A DNA stretch of 64,000 nucleotides from Oceanospirillum sediminis (lineage in GTDB: Bacteria > Pseudomonadota > Gammaproteobacteria > Pseudomonadales > Halomonadaceae), in contig NZ_JACJFM010000021.1 in assembly GCF_014164585.1 (NCBI RefSeq), forward strand, positions 1 through 64,000, read 5' to 3'. Shown one piece after another: positions 48,342 to 58,644 of this stretch. A program made the translations under genes and the position numbers. The first letter of the stretch is position 1. Each line of letters begins with the position of its first letter. The notes below the pieces were generated by a model. The model was not told where the DNA came from and searched no databases. It worked only from the letters and a program-made list of their open reading frames with translations.

Positions 48342-51149
48342 ATGAGCGACTACAAAAACACTCTGAATCTTCCGGAAACCGATTTTCCGATGCGCGGCAA
48401 TCTGCCAAAACGTGAACCTGATCGTCTGGCGCGTTGGGATGAAATGGGTCTGTACGACAGAATGCGTAAAGCCGGTGAAGGTCGTCCGAAATTTATTCTG
48501 CACGATGGCCCTCCGTATGCAAACGGCAATATTCATATTGGTCATGCAGTTAATAAAATTCTGAAAGATATGATTGTTAAGTCCCGTACTCTGGCTGGCT
48601 TTGATGCACCTTATGTACCGGGCTGGGATTGTCACGGCCTGCCTATTGAGCACAAGGTCGAGACCATGATCGGTCGTGCCGGTGACAAAGTACCGTTTCG
48701 TGAGTTCCGTCAGAAGTGTCGTGATTATGCGGCTGAACAGGTGGCAGGTCAGAAAGCTGATTTTATTCGCCTGGGTGTTCATGGTGACTGGGACAAGCCT
48801 TATCTGACCATGAACTACAAGACTGAAGCGGATATTGTACGTGCGCTGGGCCGTATTCAGGACAATGGCCATCTGGTAAAAGGATATAAGCCGGTTTACT
48901 GGAGTGTGGTTGGGCAGTCTGCGCTGGCAGAAGCAGAGGTAGAGTATCAGGATAAAACCTCTATCGCGCTGGATGTGGCGTTCACTTTCAGTGATCAGGG
49001 CAAAGTACTGGAACTGTTTGGCAATCCTGCGGGCGAAGGTGATGTGTCCGTTGTGATCTGGACTACTACTGCATGGACACTGCCGGTTAACCAGGCGGTG
49101 TCACTGAATGCCAATCTGGATTACGCCCTGGTACAGCTGCGTGATCAGCGCCTGGTGCTGGCAGCGTCTATGGTTGACGATATCATGGCGCGCTGGGGTG
49201 AAGACCTGTTTGAAGTGCTGGCAACGGCTTCCGGCCAGTCATTAGAAAACCAGTTGCTGAAACACCCTTTCTTCGACAAGCAAGTGCCTGTGATCCTGGG
49301 TGATCATGTGACTACTGATGCGGGTACCGGTGCGGTACACACGGCACCTGATCATGGTATGGATGATTTCCTGGTGGGTCAGAAGTATGGTCTGGGCACC
49401 ATCAATCTGGTGCAGGCGAACGGTACTTATACCGATGATGCGGGCGAGTTTGCCGGTGTTCATGTTTATAAAGCCGATAAGCCGGTGATGGAAGCACTGC
49501 AACGTGAAGGCAAGCTGGTTCATCACAAAGCATTTGAGCACAGCTATCCTCATTGCTGGCGTACTAAAACCCCTCTGATCTATCGTGCTACGCCACAGTG
49601 GTTTATCTCGATGGAAGAGAAAGGTCTGAAACAGGGTGCTCTAGAAGCGATCAAGGGCGTACAGTGGTTCCCTGGCTGGGGCCAGAACCGTATTGAGGCA
49701 ATGGTTGACCAGAGTCCTGACTGGTGTGTGTCCCGTCAGCGTACCTGGGGTGTGCCAATTACGCTGTTTATCCACAAAGAAACCGATGAACTGCATCCCC
49801 GCACTACGGAACTGTTTGAGCAGGTGGCTCAGCGTATCGAAGAAAGTGGTATTGATGCCTGGTTTGAACTGGATGCAACTGAGGTGCTGGGTGATGAAGC
49901 GGATCAGTATTACAAAGTGACCGATACACTGGATGTGTGGTTTGACTCCGGTGCGACTCACTACGCGGTACTGAATAACCGCGATGAGCTGACCTTCCCG
50001 GCGGACCTGTATCTGGAAGGCTCGGATCAGCATCGTGGCTGGTTCCAGTCTTCTCTGAAGACATCCATTGCGATTAATGGCTGCGCACCCTACAAGCAGG
50101 TACTGACTCACGGCTTTACTGTGGACGAGAAGGGCTACAAGATGTCCAAGTCCCTGGGGAACGTGATTGCGCCTCAGGAAGTGACGGACTCTCTGGGAGC
50201 CGATATTCTGCGTCTGTGGGTTGCTGCGACGGATTACTCCGGTGAGATGGCGGTATCCAAGCAGATTCTGCAACGTACAGCAGACTCTTATCGCCGTATC
50301 CGTAACACGGCTCGTTTCCTGCTAGCCAACCTGACAGGTTTTAATCCGGACACCGACATGGTTAAACCGGAAGAGATGCTTTCACTGGACCAGTGGGCGG
50401 TAGACCGTACGTTGCAGCTGCAAGGCGAGCTGCTGGCGGCTTATGAAGAATATCACTTCCTGAGCGTCTATCAGAAAGTACACAATTTCTGCGCCCAGGA
50501 TCTGGGTGGTTTCTATCTGGATATCATTAAAGATCGCCAGTACACCACACAGCCGGACAGTCTGGCACGTCGTTCCTGCCAGACTGCGCTATATCATATC
50601 GTTGAAGCTCTGACACGCTGGATTGCACCGATTACTGCTTTCACTGCGGAAGAGATCTACGAGAATATTCCAGGTCAGCGTGAAGACTCTGTTTATCTGA
50701 ATACCTGGTATGACGGTCTGTTTGAAATGGCTGAAGGTGGCGAGATGGATCGCGCTTACTGGAATCGCATCATGGATGTGAAAGAAGCGGTCAATAAGGC
50801 GCTGGAAGATGCCCGTAGTGCCGGTCAGGTGAAAGGCTCTCTGTCTACCGAAGTTACGCTGTTTGCCGATGATGATGTGCAGCAGTTGGTCAGCCGTCTG
50901 GGTGATGAATTGCGTTTTGTTCTGCTGACGTCTGATGCTCAGATCAAGCCACTGACAGAAGCCGGTGATGCTGCTGAAACGGATCTGACAGGTCTGAAAG
51001 TCGCGGTTAAAGCCGCAGAACATGCTAAATGTGGCCGTTGCTGGCACCACCGTGAAGATGTTGGTCAGCATGAAGGTCATGATGAACTCTGTGGTCGCTG
51101 TGTGTCTAACCTGCCTGAAGGTGAAGGCGAACAGCGTCAGTTCGCTTAA
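48342..51149 (+). CDS. ileS: Isoleucyl-tRNA synthetase
   Basis: IleS charges tRNA-Ile and edits valine. The 935-residue class I synthetase has the HIGH motif (GNIHIGH, about residue 64-70), an editing domain with WTTTAWTLP near residue 240, KMSKS near residue 600, and a C-terminal zinc finger (CGRCWH and CGRCV, about 900-925). This is the bacterial, mupirocin-sensitive type by length and zinc finger. It precedes lspA with a TAATG junction, the standard ribF-ileS-lspA order. Confidence 0.97.
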   Translation: MSDYKNTLNLPETDFPMRGNLPKREPDRLARWDEMGLYDRMRKAGEGRPKFILHDGPPYANGNIHIGHAVNKILKDMIVKSRTLAGFDAPYVPGWDCHGLPIEHKVETMIGRAGDKVPFREFRQKCRDYAAEQVAGQKADFIRLGVHGDWDKPYLTMNYKTEADIVRALGRIQDNGHLVKGYKPVYWSVVGQSALAEAEVEYQDKTSIALDVAFTFSDQGKVLELFGNPAGEGDVSVVIWTTTAWTLPVNQAVSLNANLDYALVQLRDQRLVLAASMVDDIMARWGEDLFEVLATASGQSLENQLLKHPFFDKQVPVILGDHVTTDAGTGAVHTAPDHGMDDFLVGQKYGLGTINLVQANGTYTDDAGEFAGVHVYKADKPVMEALQREGKLVHHKAFEHSYPHCWRTKTPLIYRATPQWFISMEEKGLKQGALEAIKGVQWFPGWGQNRIEAMVDQSPDWCVSRQRTWGVPITLFIHKETDELHPRTTELFEQVAQRIEESGIDAWFELDATEVLGDEADQYYKVTDTLDVWFDSGATHYAVLNNRDELTFPADLYLEGSDQHRGWFQSSLKTSIAINGCAPYKQVLTHGFTVDEKGYKMSKSLGNVIAPQEVTDSLGADILRLWVAATDYSGEMAVSKQILQRTADSYRRIRNTARFLLANLTGFNPDTDMVKPEEMLSLDQWAVDRTLQLQGELLAAYEEYHFLSVYQKVHNFCAQDLGGFYLDIIKDRQYTTQPDSLARRSCQTALYHIVEALTRWIAPITAFTAEEIYENIPGQREDSVYLNTWYDGLFEMAEGGEMDRAYWNRIMDVKEAVNKALEDARSAGQVKGSLSTEVTLFADDDVQQLVSRLGDELRFVLLTSDAQIKPLTEAGDAAETDLTGLKVAVKAAEHAKCGRCWHHREDVGQHEGHDELCGRCVSNLPEGEGEQRQFA

Positions 51150-51208
51150 TGACAACCCGGCTCAGATGTCTTCTTGCATCTGGGCCCCCGTTTAAGCGGT
51201 TATCGCAG

Positions 51209-51778
51209 ATGAGTAAAAAGGAAGAATCCGGGTACGGGTCAGCACAGGCTGGCCCGTTGCCGTCTTCAGCAGGACGCTGGGGACAACTGAAGTGGCTCTG
51301 GCTGAGTGCACTGGTGCTGGTACTGGATCTGGTGACAAAAGCCTGGGTCTCTGACAGTTTCCGCTATGCTGAGATCTATACGGTTTTACCGGTATTTGAT
51401 CTGACCTTGCTGCACAATACCGGAGCAGCGTTCAGTTTTCTGTCCTCTCAGTCAGGCTGGCAACGCTGGTTCTTTGCCATTATTGCTATTGTTGTGAGTG
51501 CTGTGCTGCTGGTCTGGCTGAAGCGACTTAAGCCATCAGAAACCTGGCTGGCGATCGCGCTGGCGCTGGTACTGGGAGGTGCACTGGGTAATCTGCATGA
51601 CCGGGTGCTGTTGGGTTACGTGGTAGACTTTCTGTTGTTTCACTGGGAAGACAACTATTTCCCGGCATTTAATCTGGCAGACTGCGGCATCTCTGTCGGT
51701 GCGGGTATGATGATTATTGATATGATCCGTAATCCGGATGGCAAAAAAGATCAGACGCCGGATAATAATGAAACCTGA
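51209..51778 (+). CDS. lspA: Lipoprotein signal peptidase
   Basis: LspA cleaves prolipoprotein signal peptides in the inner membrane. Four membrane segments are visible, and the two catalytic aspartates lie in GYVVDFLLF and FNLADCGISVG. Conserved NTGAAFSFL is near residue 70. The N terminus is long: two starts are possible, 51149 (overlapping the ileS stop, 209 residues) and 51209 (189 residues). I chose 51209 because the extra residues do not resemble the family, but coupling to ileS favours the longer form. Confidence 0.9.
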   Translation: MSKKEESGYGSAQAGPLPSSAGRWGQLKWLWLSALVLVLDLVTKAWVSDSFRYAEIYTVLPVFDLTLLHNTGAAFSFLSSQSGWQRWFFAIIAIVVSAVLLVWLKRLKPSETWLAIALALVLGGALGNLHDRVLLGYVVDFLLFHWEDNYFPAFNLADCGISVGAGMMIIDMIRNPDGKKDQTPDNNET

Positions 51779-51811
51779 CAGAACAGGCAGGGATATACCC
51801 TGCCTGTTCTG
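51779..51811 (+). terminator. Strong hairpin after lspA
   Basis: A perfect 14-base-pair stem (CAGAACAGGCAGGG and complement, five-base loop) starts directly after the lspA stop. The T tract is poor (CGTTTA), so termination is likely but not certain. Confidence 0.65.
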
Positions 51812-52003
51812 CGTTTATCACAGCGCTTCTTTATGTCGGGCAATCTCCTGGCCCACAGGCAACGTACAATAAGATGCTTCACCTGCGTTTTCGGTCGTTA
51901 TATTCGACCGTCTACAGAGCATGCATAATTCACCGATGATTAATCACCTGTCAGGCTGGGCCTGATGGATAAAGCCATAATTGTGGAAGGTAGAGTAAGT
52001 AAG

Positions 52004-52468
52004 ATGAGTGAACAACAGATTGGTCCGGGAGCTCAGGTCACTTTGCATTTTTCCCTGAAACTGGAAGAAGGCGCTGTCGTTGACAGTACATTTGATAAAG
52101 CACCAGCCAGTTTTGTGGTAGGTGATGAGAACCTGCCGGACAACTTTGAGAAGCTGCTGCATGGTTTGCAAGCGGGCAGTAAGAAAAGCTTTACTGTTGC
52201 TCCTGAACAGGCATTTGGTCAGCACAATCCCAGTAATGTACAGGTTCTTCCACGTGCTCAGTTTGCTGAGATGGATCTGGAGAAAGGCCTGATGATCAGC
52301 TTTGCTGATAAAGCTAACGGTGAACTGCCAGGCGTCATTGCTGACTTTGACGAAAAAAATGTTCATGTTGATTTTAACCACCCTCTGGCTGGCCACACGT
52401 TGATTTTTGATGTGGAGGTGCTGGAAGTTCGGGCAGCGGAAGATACGGCTGCTGATGCAGCGGAATGA
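52004..52468 (+). CDS. fkpB: FKBP-type peptidyl-prolyl isomerase (SlpA type)
   Basis: FkpB is a SlyD-like prolyl isomerase and chaperone. The 154-residue protein has the FKBP core (VTLHFSLKLEEGAVVDSTF split across residues 10-30, and the VAPEQAFGQHNP loop) with the inserted-flap domain (about 70-125). Position between lspA and ispH is conserved (E. coli fkpB). ATG 52004 gives the MSEQxIGPG N terminus seen in Pseudomonas; the frame from 51965 is longer but unsupported. Confidence 0.93.
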   Translation: MSEQQIGPGAQVTLHFSLKLEEGAVVDSTFDKAPASFVVGDENLPDNFEKLLHGLQAGSKKSFTVAPEQAFGQHNPSNVQVLPRAQFAEMDLEKGLMISFADKANGELPGVIADFDEKNVHVDFNHPLAGHTLIFDVEVLEVRAAEDTAADAAE

Positions 52469-52607
52469 TATGAATCGCTGTGATGAAGCTTCTGATCAAT
52501 GAGAAACAGAAGCGTGATTAACAGCGCCTATTTCAGCTTGGCGCTGACAGGATGATCAACTGGTGCCAGGGCTGGCTTTCTGTCTGAGTAATACAGGTAT
52601 ACCCATC

Positions 52608-53552
52608 ATGCAGATACTGCTTGCGAATCCCAGAGGCTTTTGTGCCGGGGTGGATCGTGCGATTGAAATTGTGAACCGTGCGCTGGAGATGTTTGAACCT
52701 CCGATCTATGTGCGCCATGAAGTGGTGCATAATAAATTTGTGGTCAATGATCTGAAAAACCGCGGTGCAGTATTTGTCGATGAGCTGGACGAAGTGCCGG
52801 ACGATACGATCGTGATTTTCAGCGCTCATGGGGTATCAAAAGCCGTTAAGGATGAGGCTGATCGTCGTGGCCTGAAAGTGTTTGATGCCACCTGCCCCTT
52901 GGTGACTAAGGTGCATCTGGAAGTACTGCGATACAGTAAAAAAGGCCAGGAGTGTGTGCTGATCGGTCATGCGGGGCATCCGGAAGTAGAAGGCACCATG
53001 GGACGTTATAATTTCTCTGCCGGGGGTAATATTTATCTGGTAGAAGATGAGGCAGATGTACTGGCGCTGGAAGTCAACGATCCGACGAAACTGGCTTATG
53101 TGACTCAGACAACCCTGTCGATGGATGATACTGCCCGGGTGATCGATGCGCTGAGAACGAAGTTTCCGCAGATTGAAGGCCCGAAGAAAGATGATATCTG
53201 TTATGCCACTCAGAATCGTCAGGATGCTGTGAAACAACTGGCTTCTGAAGTGGATCTGATGCTGGTGGTCGGATCACCTAACAGCTCAAACTCAAACCGT
53301 CTGCGTGAGCTGTCAGAGAGAATCGGTACCCAGGCTTATCTGATTGATAACGCCAGTGAGATTGAAACTCAATGGCTGGAGTCCGTAAGTAAGATAGGTA
53401 TTACCGCCGGTGCTTCTGCACCAGCGGTGCTGGTTGAACAGGTAATTGAACGTCTGAAAGAGCTGGGTGCTGATGCGCCTCAGGAGCTGGCCGGACGTGA
53501 AGAAAACATTGTCTTTTCTATTCCAACGGAACTCAGACTAAAAGAAGTCTGA
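52608..53552 (+). CDS. ispH: 4-hydroxy-3-methylbut-2-enyl diphosphate reductase
   Basis: IspH is the last MEP-pathway enzyme and makes IPP and DMAPP with a 4Fe-4S cluster. The 314-residue protein has the three cluster cysteines (FCAGV, Cys12; TCPLV, about 96; ICYATQNRQ, about 197), the conserved HEVVHN and the catalytic TQTTLS segment. The ATG at 52608 matches the family start ([15 protein letters not shown]). The 3' end meets a convergent chemoreceptor gene. Confidence 0.96.
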   Translation: MQILLANPRGFCAGVDRAIEIVNRALEMFEPPIYVRHEVVHNKFVVNDLKNRGAVFVDELDEVPDDTIVIFSAHGVSKAVKDEADRRGLKVFDATCPLVTKVHLEVLRYSKKGQECVLIGHAGHPEVEGTMGRYNFSAGGNIYLVEDEADVLALEVNDPTKLAYVTQTTLSMDDTARVIDALRTKFPQIEGPKKDDICYATQNRQDAVKQLASEVDLMLVVGSPNSSNSNRLRELSERIGTQAYLIDNASEIETQWLESVSKIGITAGASAPAVLVEQVIERLKELGADAPQELAGREENIVFSIPTELRLKEV

Positions 53553-53567
53553 TAACGGAAAAGAGAA

Positions 53568-53599
53568 GGATTGTGGATGATTTAAGTTATCTACAATCC
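53568..53599 (+). terminator. Hairpin between convergent ispH and chemoreceptor
   Basis: GGATTGTGGAT pairs with ATCTACAATCC (11 pairs, one G-U) around a ten-base loop, 16 bases after ispH. No T run follows on the plus strand. Confidence 0.5.
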
Positions 53600-53632
53600 C
53601 CTGCCACCTGCCATCCAAAAGCATTAAAAAAA

Positions 53633-55261
53633 TCAGAGCTTAAAACGAGCGGCCAGCTGGCTCAGATGATCACTTTCATCTTTTAATGCCTGGCAGGCCT
53701 GCTCGGTTGCCTGGGCTCCATGAGCAATACTATCCGATGCTTCATGAATAGCACTGACGCTGGTGCCCAGATTGCGGGCCACCTGAGTCTGTTCCTCCGT
53801 GGCAGCGGCAATCTGGCTGCTCATACCCGCGATGGTCTCGGAGGCCGCCAGAATATTGCCAAAGGAAGCCCCGGCCTGACGGACCTGATCCAGCCCCATC
53901 TGCATCTGCTCCTGACTGGTCGTCATCATTTCAGCAGCCTGTCCTGCATGGCTTTGCAATGAGGTAATAATCTCAGCGATTTCACCTAATGAGGTCTGGG
54001 TTTTCTGCGCCAGCTGGCGTACTTCATCCGCTACGACAGCAAAGCCCCGGCCTGCTTCTCCGGCTCGTGCCGCTTCAATAGCTGCATTCAATGCCAGCAG
54101 ATTGGTTTGTTCTGTAATGCTTCCGATCACTTCAGATATCACGCTAATGCTATGACTGTCTTCCTGAAGTTTCAGTACGACTTCTGCGGTTCGGGTCAGT
54201 GCTGTGGACAGAGCCTCGCTCTGCTGAACCGAGCGCTGAATATTGCTCTGGCTGTCATGGGCTTCACTCTGGGCCTGGCTGGATTGTTCTGAGGCACTCA
54301 TAGTTCTGTCAGTGACTTCAGTAAAACCTGCTTGCATCTGTTCTGTTGCCGCAGCAATCTGAGCGATCTCGTTACGCTGAGTGGCCAGGTTCAAAGAGGT
54401 TTCGTTGACACGCTGTTGCAGTTGATGGCTGGTGGTTTCCAGTGTGGCTACACTATCATTAATTTCTCTGGCCAGGGTGGTGAGCCCTTCCTGCATACGG
54501 CTGAAAGACTGCGCAGCAGAGCCTAATTCATCCGGAGCGAAATCAGCCATATTCAGTTTCTGATGCAGATTGCCCTGTTCCACTGCCTGCATCTGGGAAA
54601 TGAGCTGGTCAAGAGGGCGGTTCACCTTGCGCGAAATAGCAATGGCCATAACCAGAATTACAATAGCAACCAGTACTCCGGCAACGGCAGTCTGATTAAT
54701 CAGACCTTTAATATTTTCTGCTTCCGCCAGTTTGATATCAATCGCTTCTTTTTCCAGATCCTGCTGCAGTCGGCTCAGCAGATCAACGATAGCGTTAAAT
54801 GGAGCCAGCATAGCTCCAAGCATTTCGCGACGAGCGGCATCAATCTTGTCGCTATCAATCAGGCGGATATAATTTTCCTGCATACTCCGGTAGTCATCAA
54901 TTCTGCGGCGGTATTCCTGTAAATCATTATTGATCTTAGGGGTATCGGCCAGAGACTTCATGTGATCCATAGCGGCTGCGACCTTCTCGTCATTAAAGCG
55001 GATGGTTTGCAGAATTTTCTGGTGTTCGGCTTTATCACTGGTTAAGCCATAATCCAGAGCAAAACGCCGGTAGGTGACGGTGTAATAGCGCAAATCAGAC
55101 ACTGTTGTCAGCAGGCTGACATTCCGATCGACTACCATGACAAACTGCTGCTGAACATTATTAATGGCCAGTAGCAGATATAATCCCAGCAGGAGCGTTG
55201 CTGCAATGGCTGCTCCGAAAGATACCTGTAAAGCACGGGTGATGGATAAGCGGTTAAACAT
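53633..55261 (-). CDS. Methyl-accepting chemotaxis protein
   Basis: This 542-residue chemoreceptor has a membrane segment (about 12-32), a periplasmic helical domain of four-helix-bundle size (about 35-185), a second membrane segment (about 190-210), HAMP (about 212-265) and a cytoplasmic signalling domain. The hairpin tip contains [20 protein letters not shown] and [12 protein letters not shown]. There is no C-terminal CheR-docking pentapeptide. The ligand is unknown. It is inserted between ispH and pilE, which are usually neighbours. GGGAG lies seven bases before the ATG. Confidence 0.93.
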   Translation of the reverse strand: MFNRLSITRALQVSFGAAIAATLLLGLYLLLAINNVQQQFVMVVDRNVSLLTTVSDLRYYTVTYRRFALDYGLTSDKAEHQKILQTIRFNDEKVAAAMDHMKSLADTPKINNDLQEYRRRIDDYRSMQENYIRLIDSDKIDAARREMLGAMLAPFNAIVDLLSRLQQDLEKEAIDIKLAEAENIKGLINQTAVAGVLVAIVILVMAIAISRKVNRPLDQLISQMQAVEQGNLHQKLNMADFAPDELGSAAQSFSRMQEGLTTLAREINDSVATLETTSHQLQQRVNETSLNLATQRNEIAQIAAATEQMQAGFTEVTDRTMSASEQSSQAQSEAHDSQSNIQRSVQQSEALSTALTRTAEVVLKLQEDSHSISVISEVIGSITEQTNLLALNAAIEAARAGEAGRGFAVVADEVRQLAQKTQTSLGEIAEIITSLQSHAGQAAEMMTTSQEQMQMGLDQVRQAGASFGNILAASETIAGMSSQIAAATEEQTQVARNLGTSVSAIHEASDSIAHGAQATEQACQALKDESDHLSQLAARFKL

Positions 55262-55488
55262 AATGAGCTCCCAGTATTCAGATTAGCATTCAGGCAGCAG
55301 GAGGCTAATAGCCTGAAGAATTAAACTTCTCTATGCTGAAAGATAGTGACTGATATAGATTCTGGGGGAACTTGATAAAAGTTTTAAACTATTTATTTCT
55401 ATTGTTTTGATCGCTATAAGCTATTAAAAAGAAATAGCAGTAGCAAAAGTGTCTTGCTGAACAGGTAATATGAGCAATTAAATAATGG

Positions 55489-55893
55489 TTACCAGGGGGC
55501 TGGCCAGCATCCGGCAGGTTGTCTGATTACTTCTCCTGCCTGTTGGCTGAAAGTCAGTTGAGTACAGCCTGTGTCCTGACTCTGGGCTTCGGTACTGATC
55601 GCATCTGCCCGGATAGTAAAAGCACTGACTGAGGCATTGGTATCCAGCTTTAACTGGTAAAAACCCTGTTCAGAAACATTCTTTATTGCCAGGTCTTTCA
55701 GTTCACTGGTGTATCCGACATTCTGGTTTCGCCATTTTTCCTGTGCCAGACGGATTGCCAGAATCGCACTCCAGGCATCACTTCTCCGGCTGGTGTACAG
55801 GTGTTGTTGATAAGAAGGCCAGGCCATTGCCGCCAGTATGCTTGCCAGTGCAACCACCAATAATAACTCCAGCAGGGTAAATCCCTTATCCAT
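55489..55893 (-). CDS. pilE: Type IV pilus minor pilin PilE
   Basis: The 134-residue prepilin has a very short leader MDKG, a cleavage site before Phe, Glu5 of the mature protein (FTLLE) and the hydrophobic N-terminal helix. The C-terminal part holds two cysteines (DTGC, PAGC) that likely form the D-region disulfide. Position and length fit PilE of the PilE/ComP minor pilin type; a major pilin cannot be fully excluded. It is divergent from fimT, 85 bases away, with a shared inverted repeat. Confidence 0.86.
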   Translation of the reverse strand: MDKGFTLLELLLVVALASILAAMAWPSYQQHLYTSRRSDAWSAILAIRLAQEKWRNQNVGYTSELKDLAIKNVSEQGFYQLKLDTNASVSAFTIRADAISTEAQSQDTGCTQLTFSQQAGEVIRQPAGCWPAPW

Positions 55894-55978
55894 ATTTGCA
55901 CTCCATTGGCTACATGTGATTTAGTTAATACAATATTATCAAAATTTATTTGTGATAATCAGGGATGGATTATCCGTT

Positions 55979-56536
55979 ATGTCATACCTCACTTACACTA
56001 AACATCAGAGAGGGTTTACTCTGATAGAGTTATTACTGGCCGCAGGCATTATGGCCGGGATATCTGCAATGGCGGTCCCGGCGATCAGCCACTGGCTGGA
56101 TCAGTACGGGCTGCGTACAGCTATCCTGGATGTGCGTCAGTTTCTGATTCAGGCTCGATCAGAAGCTATCCTCAGAGGACAGAAAATCCGGCTATCGTCA
56201 CAGCAATCGTCAGATCTTATGAGCTGGTGTCTGGGCTACCGGGTTGAGCTAAGTTGTGATTGCTGGCAAACCGATGTGAATCATGATGATGCCTGCATGA
56301 TGCAGGTAGAAAACAGTAAACACCTGTTTCGAATTCTGAGCGACAGCTATCCGGGAATACAGTTATCTAAGCATTTTAATCCTGAATTTAATCCTCTGCA
56401 TGGTGGGGTTCGTTCTCCGGGGCGCTTTACTCTGGTAAAAGAGAGCTATAGTGCTCAGATTCGTATCGCCCTTTTAGGGCGAGTCAGTCTGTGTGATGAG
56501 GGCCGGTATATGGGAGAATGGGATGCCTGTCCGTAA
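55979..56536 (+). CDS. fimT: Type IV pilus minor pilin FimT/FimU (GspH family)
   Basis: The 185-residue prepilin has leader MSYLTYTKHQRG, then FTLIELL with Glu5. A GspH-type domain follows, with RSEAILRGQKIRLSS and a C-terminal LGRVSLCD segment. FimT and FimU are hard to separate by eye; FimT/GspH proteins can also bind DNA for uptake. ATG 55979 follows AGGGATGG. The gene overlaps the start of pilW by 14 bases, so the minor pilins form one operon. Confidence 0.84.
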   Translation: MSYLTYTKHQRGFTLIELLLAAGIMAGISAMAVPAISHWLDQYGLRTAILDVRQFLIQARSEAILRGQKIRLSSQQSSDLMSWCLGYRVELSCDCWQTDVNHDDACMMQVENSKHLFRILSDSYPGIQLSKHFNPEFNPLHGGVRSPGRFTLVKESYSAQIRIALLGRVSLCDEGRYMGEWDACP

Positions 56537-57374
56537 ACTGGCTGCTGGGCATGGTTCAGATGCTGCGAAGCTATGGTCATTATCCTTGTCTGCTGAATTT
56601 CGGGGTAAACGCTGTCAGGGCTTTTCTCTGCTGGAGCTGTTGATGGTTATTATGATTACCGGAACCATCTCCGCAGCCATGTTATCTGTCTATCTCGCTT
56701 CAGGTCGGGAGCTTCTTTCCAGTCAGCGGCAGGCTCAGTTAAATCACAATATAAGAGCCAGTCTGTACCGCATGACCTCCGAATTAAAACGAGCAGGTGG
56801 TTTTGTCCCTGCAGCCTTTTCTGGTCGGTCCGGGTTTATGTATTCATATCAGCATAATCCCTTCATGTCGGACAGCAGTACGCTCCGATTAGCGGGTAAT
56901 CAGGATGGATATTTCTATGACTGTGTGATCTTCAGTTATGACAGCAATAAAGATGGTCTGGTCGGTATCAGTTCTAATCATGCAGCCCCTGTAGGAACGG
57001 GAGAGAATACGGTAAATATGGAGCAGTCAGGGTTTCGTTTGCATGATGGTGCGCTGGAGGTGCGGACTTCCCGTAATACCATTGTTAACAGTGAATTCAG
57101 TTGTGAAGATTCTGGAGGACGCTGGAGTGATCTGACAGAAGCGGATATTACTGTTACCCGTCTGGCGCTGGCCTGGCTGGATGATGATGGCAATATAGTG
57201 TCTCAGCCGGTTCGTCAGGATATTCTGACCGGACAAGCCTGTCAGTCCGGGCAATGGTGTCTGGAAACACGTCATCTGTCGATCCGTTTATCAGCACTGG
57301 CTCCCGGTACAGAGGTGGTTACTGTCAGCGGACAGGTTCGGGTTCGCAATGACAGGATATTTATGTACCCATAA
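56523..57374 (+). CDS. pilW: Type IV pilus minor pilin PilW
   Basis: The 283-residue product has a long 34-residue leader ending CQG, then FSLLELLMVIMITG with Glu5. The large soluble domain (YRMTSELKRAGG, then FSYDSNKDGL) is typical of PilW. The ATG at 56523 is preceded by GGGAG and lies within the end of fimT. The unusually long leader may mean the true start is downstream, but no better one is visible. Confidence 0.85.
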   Translation: MPVRKLAAGHGSDAAKLWSLSLSAEFRGKRCQGFSLLELLMVIMITGTISAAMLSVYLASGRELLSSQRQAQLNHNIRASLYRMTSELKRAGGFVPAAFSGRSGFMYSYQHNPFMSDSSTLRLAGNQDGYFYDCVIFSYDSNKDGLVGISSNHAAPVGTGENTVNMEQSGFRLHDGALEVRTSRNTIVNSEFSCEDSGGRWSDLTEADITVTRLALAWLDDDGNIVSQPVRQDILTGQACQSGQWCLETRHLSIRLSALAPGTEVVTVSGQVRVRNDRIFMYP

Positions 57375-57498
57375 CCTGATGTGGGAGATCGGGTCCTGGG
57401 ATATGCCTGTGATTGTTCGCAATTGATATCCGGGGCATATTAAGCAGGAGATGTGAGGGAAGGCATCAGAATCAGGAGTCTTGTAACAAGGAACGTCT

Positions 57499-58056
57499 AT
57501 GTGGATAACTTTATACAGACAGTCAGATTGTACAGAATCAAAGCCACCGCTCTGGATAGGGCAGGATGGAGCGATTACTCTGTTGATGACATTGGTCCTG
57601 CTGGTTCTGGTCACCGGTATGACCTTTGCTCTGGCCCGATTACATCTGACGGAGCAAGAACAGAACCGGAGCCTGCGTCTGACTCAGGAGTTGGTATATG
57701 CTTCTGATGCTGCGCTGGAATATGCCATTGGCTGGCTGAATACTTCGACGGTTATCCCCTGGATGCAAGCGGATGAAAATGGTAATGCAGAGCCTGGGGA
57801 TGATATGAATCTCCCTGTTCAGCCCTGGACATTATCTGCTGTGAGCTTTTCACTGTCAGCCCGATTAACCCGGCGCTGCCTGCTTCCTTCTGAAACGACA
57901 CCTGATCAGCTCTGTGAGCAATGGCTGATCGATATAACAGCAACAGCTATATCTGCTGCAGACACATCCCTTACACGAACTCAGTTCATCCGTGTACTGG
58001 AAGATCAGAACCGTCATGATTTTATCCGGGTGCCCGGTAGCTGGAGGGACTGGTGA
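57499..58056 (+). CDS. pilX: Type IV pilus minor pilin PilX
   Basis: This 185-residue protein has a leader ending GQDG and a hydrophobic helix (AITLLMTLVLLVLVTGM), but no Glu5, which is characteristic of PilX/GspK-type tip pilins. The segment LVYASDAALEYAIGWL matches the conserved AxxAAExAL region of PilX. AAGGAA lies before the ATG. It ends in a GTGA junction with pilV. Confidence 0.8.
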   Translation: MWITLYRQSDCTESKPPLWIGQDGAITLLMTLVLLVLVTGMTFALARLHLTEQEQNRSLRLTQELVYASDAALEYAIGWLNTSTVIPWMQADENGNAEPGDDMNLPVQPWTLSAVSFSLSARLTRRCLLPSETTPDQLCEQWLIDITATAISAADTSLTRTQFIRVLEDQNRHDFIRVPGSWRDW

Positions 58057-58523
58057 TTCGACGCTTATTCTGTTCAGGTAGCAGGGCAGTCTCAGAAACC
58101 GGTTTTACTCTGATAGAAGCTCTGGTGATTATGGCTGTTTCATCTGTTGGTCTGCTGGCTCTGCTCCGATTCCAGGGAGACATTAATCGAATGGAGATGA
58201 TCACAGCGGTGCAGGTTGAAGCTCATGGCCTGTTGCAACAACAGCTGGAACAGACCCGTATCCGCTATGGCACTGTGTCATCCGGAACAAAGGATGATAT
58301 TAATGCCAGTAACACGGTCTTTTCTCTTCAGTGGCAACGCCATGATGCGTTTGCAGGTATATACGGGCTTAATCAGTATAGCGCCACGATTAAATGGTCG
58401 GATCGGCTGCAGAAAGAATCTGTCATGACTCAGAAAGCACTGATCTATGCCGATCGCGCTTTATTGCCTGCAGAGCGATATTGTGCTGCAGCTCTGGTAA
58501 CGGAAGGCAGCTGCTCTCTGTGA
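58053..58523 (+). CDS. pilV: Type IV pilus minor pilin PilV
   Basis: The 156-residue prepilin has leader MIRRLFCSGSRAVSETG, then FTLIEALVIMAVSSVGLLAL with Glu5, a typical PilV/GspI start. It is translated from a GTG overlapping the pilX stop by four bases. Pseudomonas has pilV before pilW; here it is last. No pilY1 follows, and the next gene is thiO. The assignment to PilV rests on the N-terminal pattern and the neighbours. Confidence 0.78.
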   Translation: MIRRLFCSGSRAVSETGFTLIEALVIMAVSSVGLLALLRFQGDINRMEMITAVQVEAHGLLQQQLEQTRIRYGTVSSGTKDDINASNTVFSLQWQRHDAFAGIYGLNQYSATIKWSDRLQKESVMTQKALIYADRALLPAERYCAAALVTEGSCSL

Positions 58524-58644
58524 AGGACTGTATCGGGTTAGAACAACCCATTAAGCTTACAAAAATCAATTTATTATCTGTGCTGAATGGTATGGTAGTC
58601 AGTCTGAACGTTTCTGGGAAAACCATCGGAGCAAAGGGGTTGTA

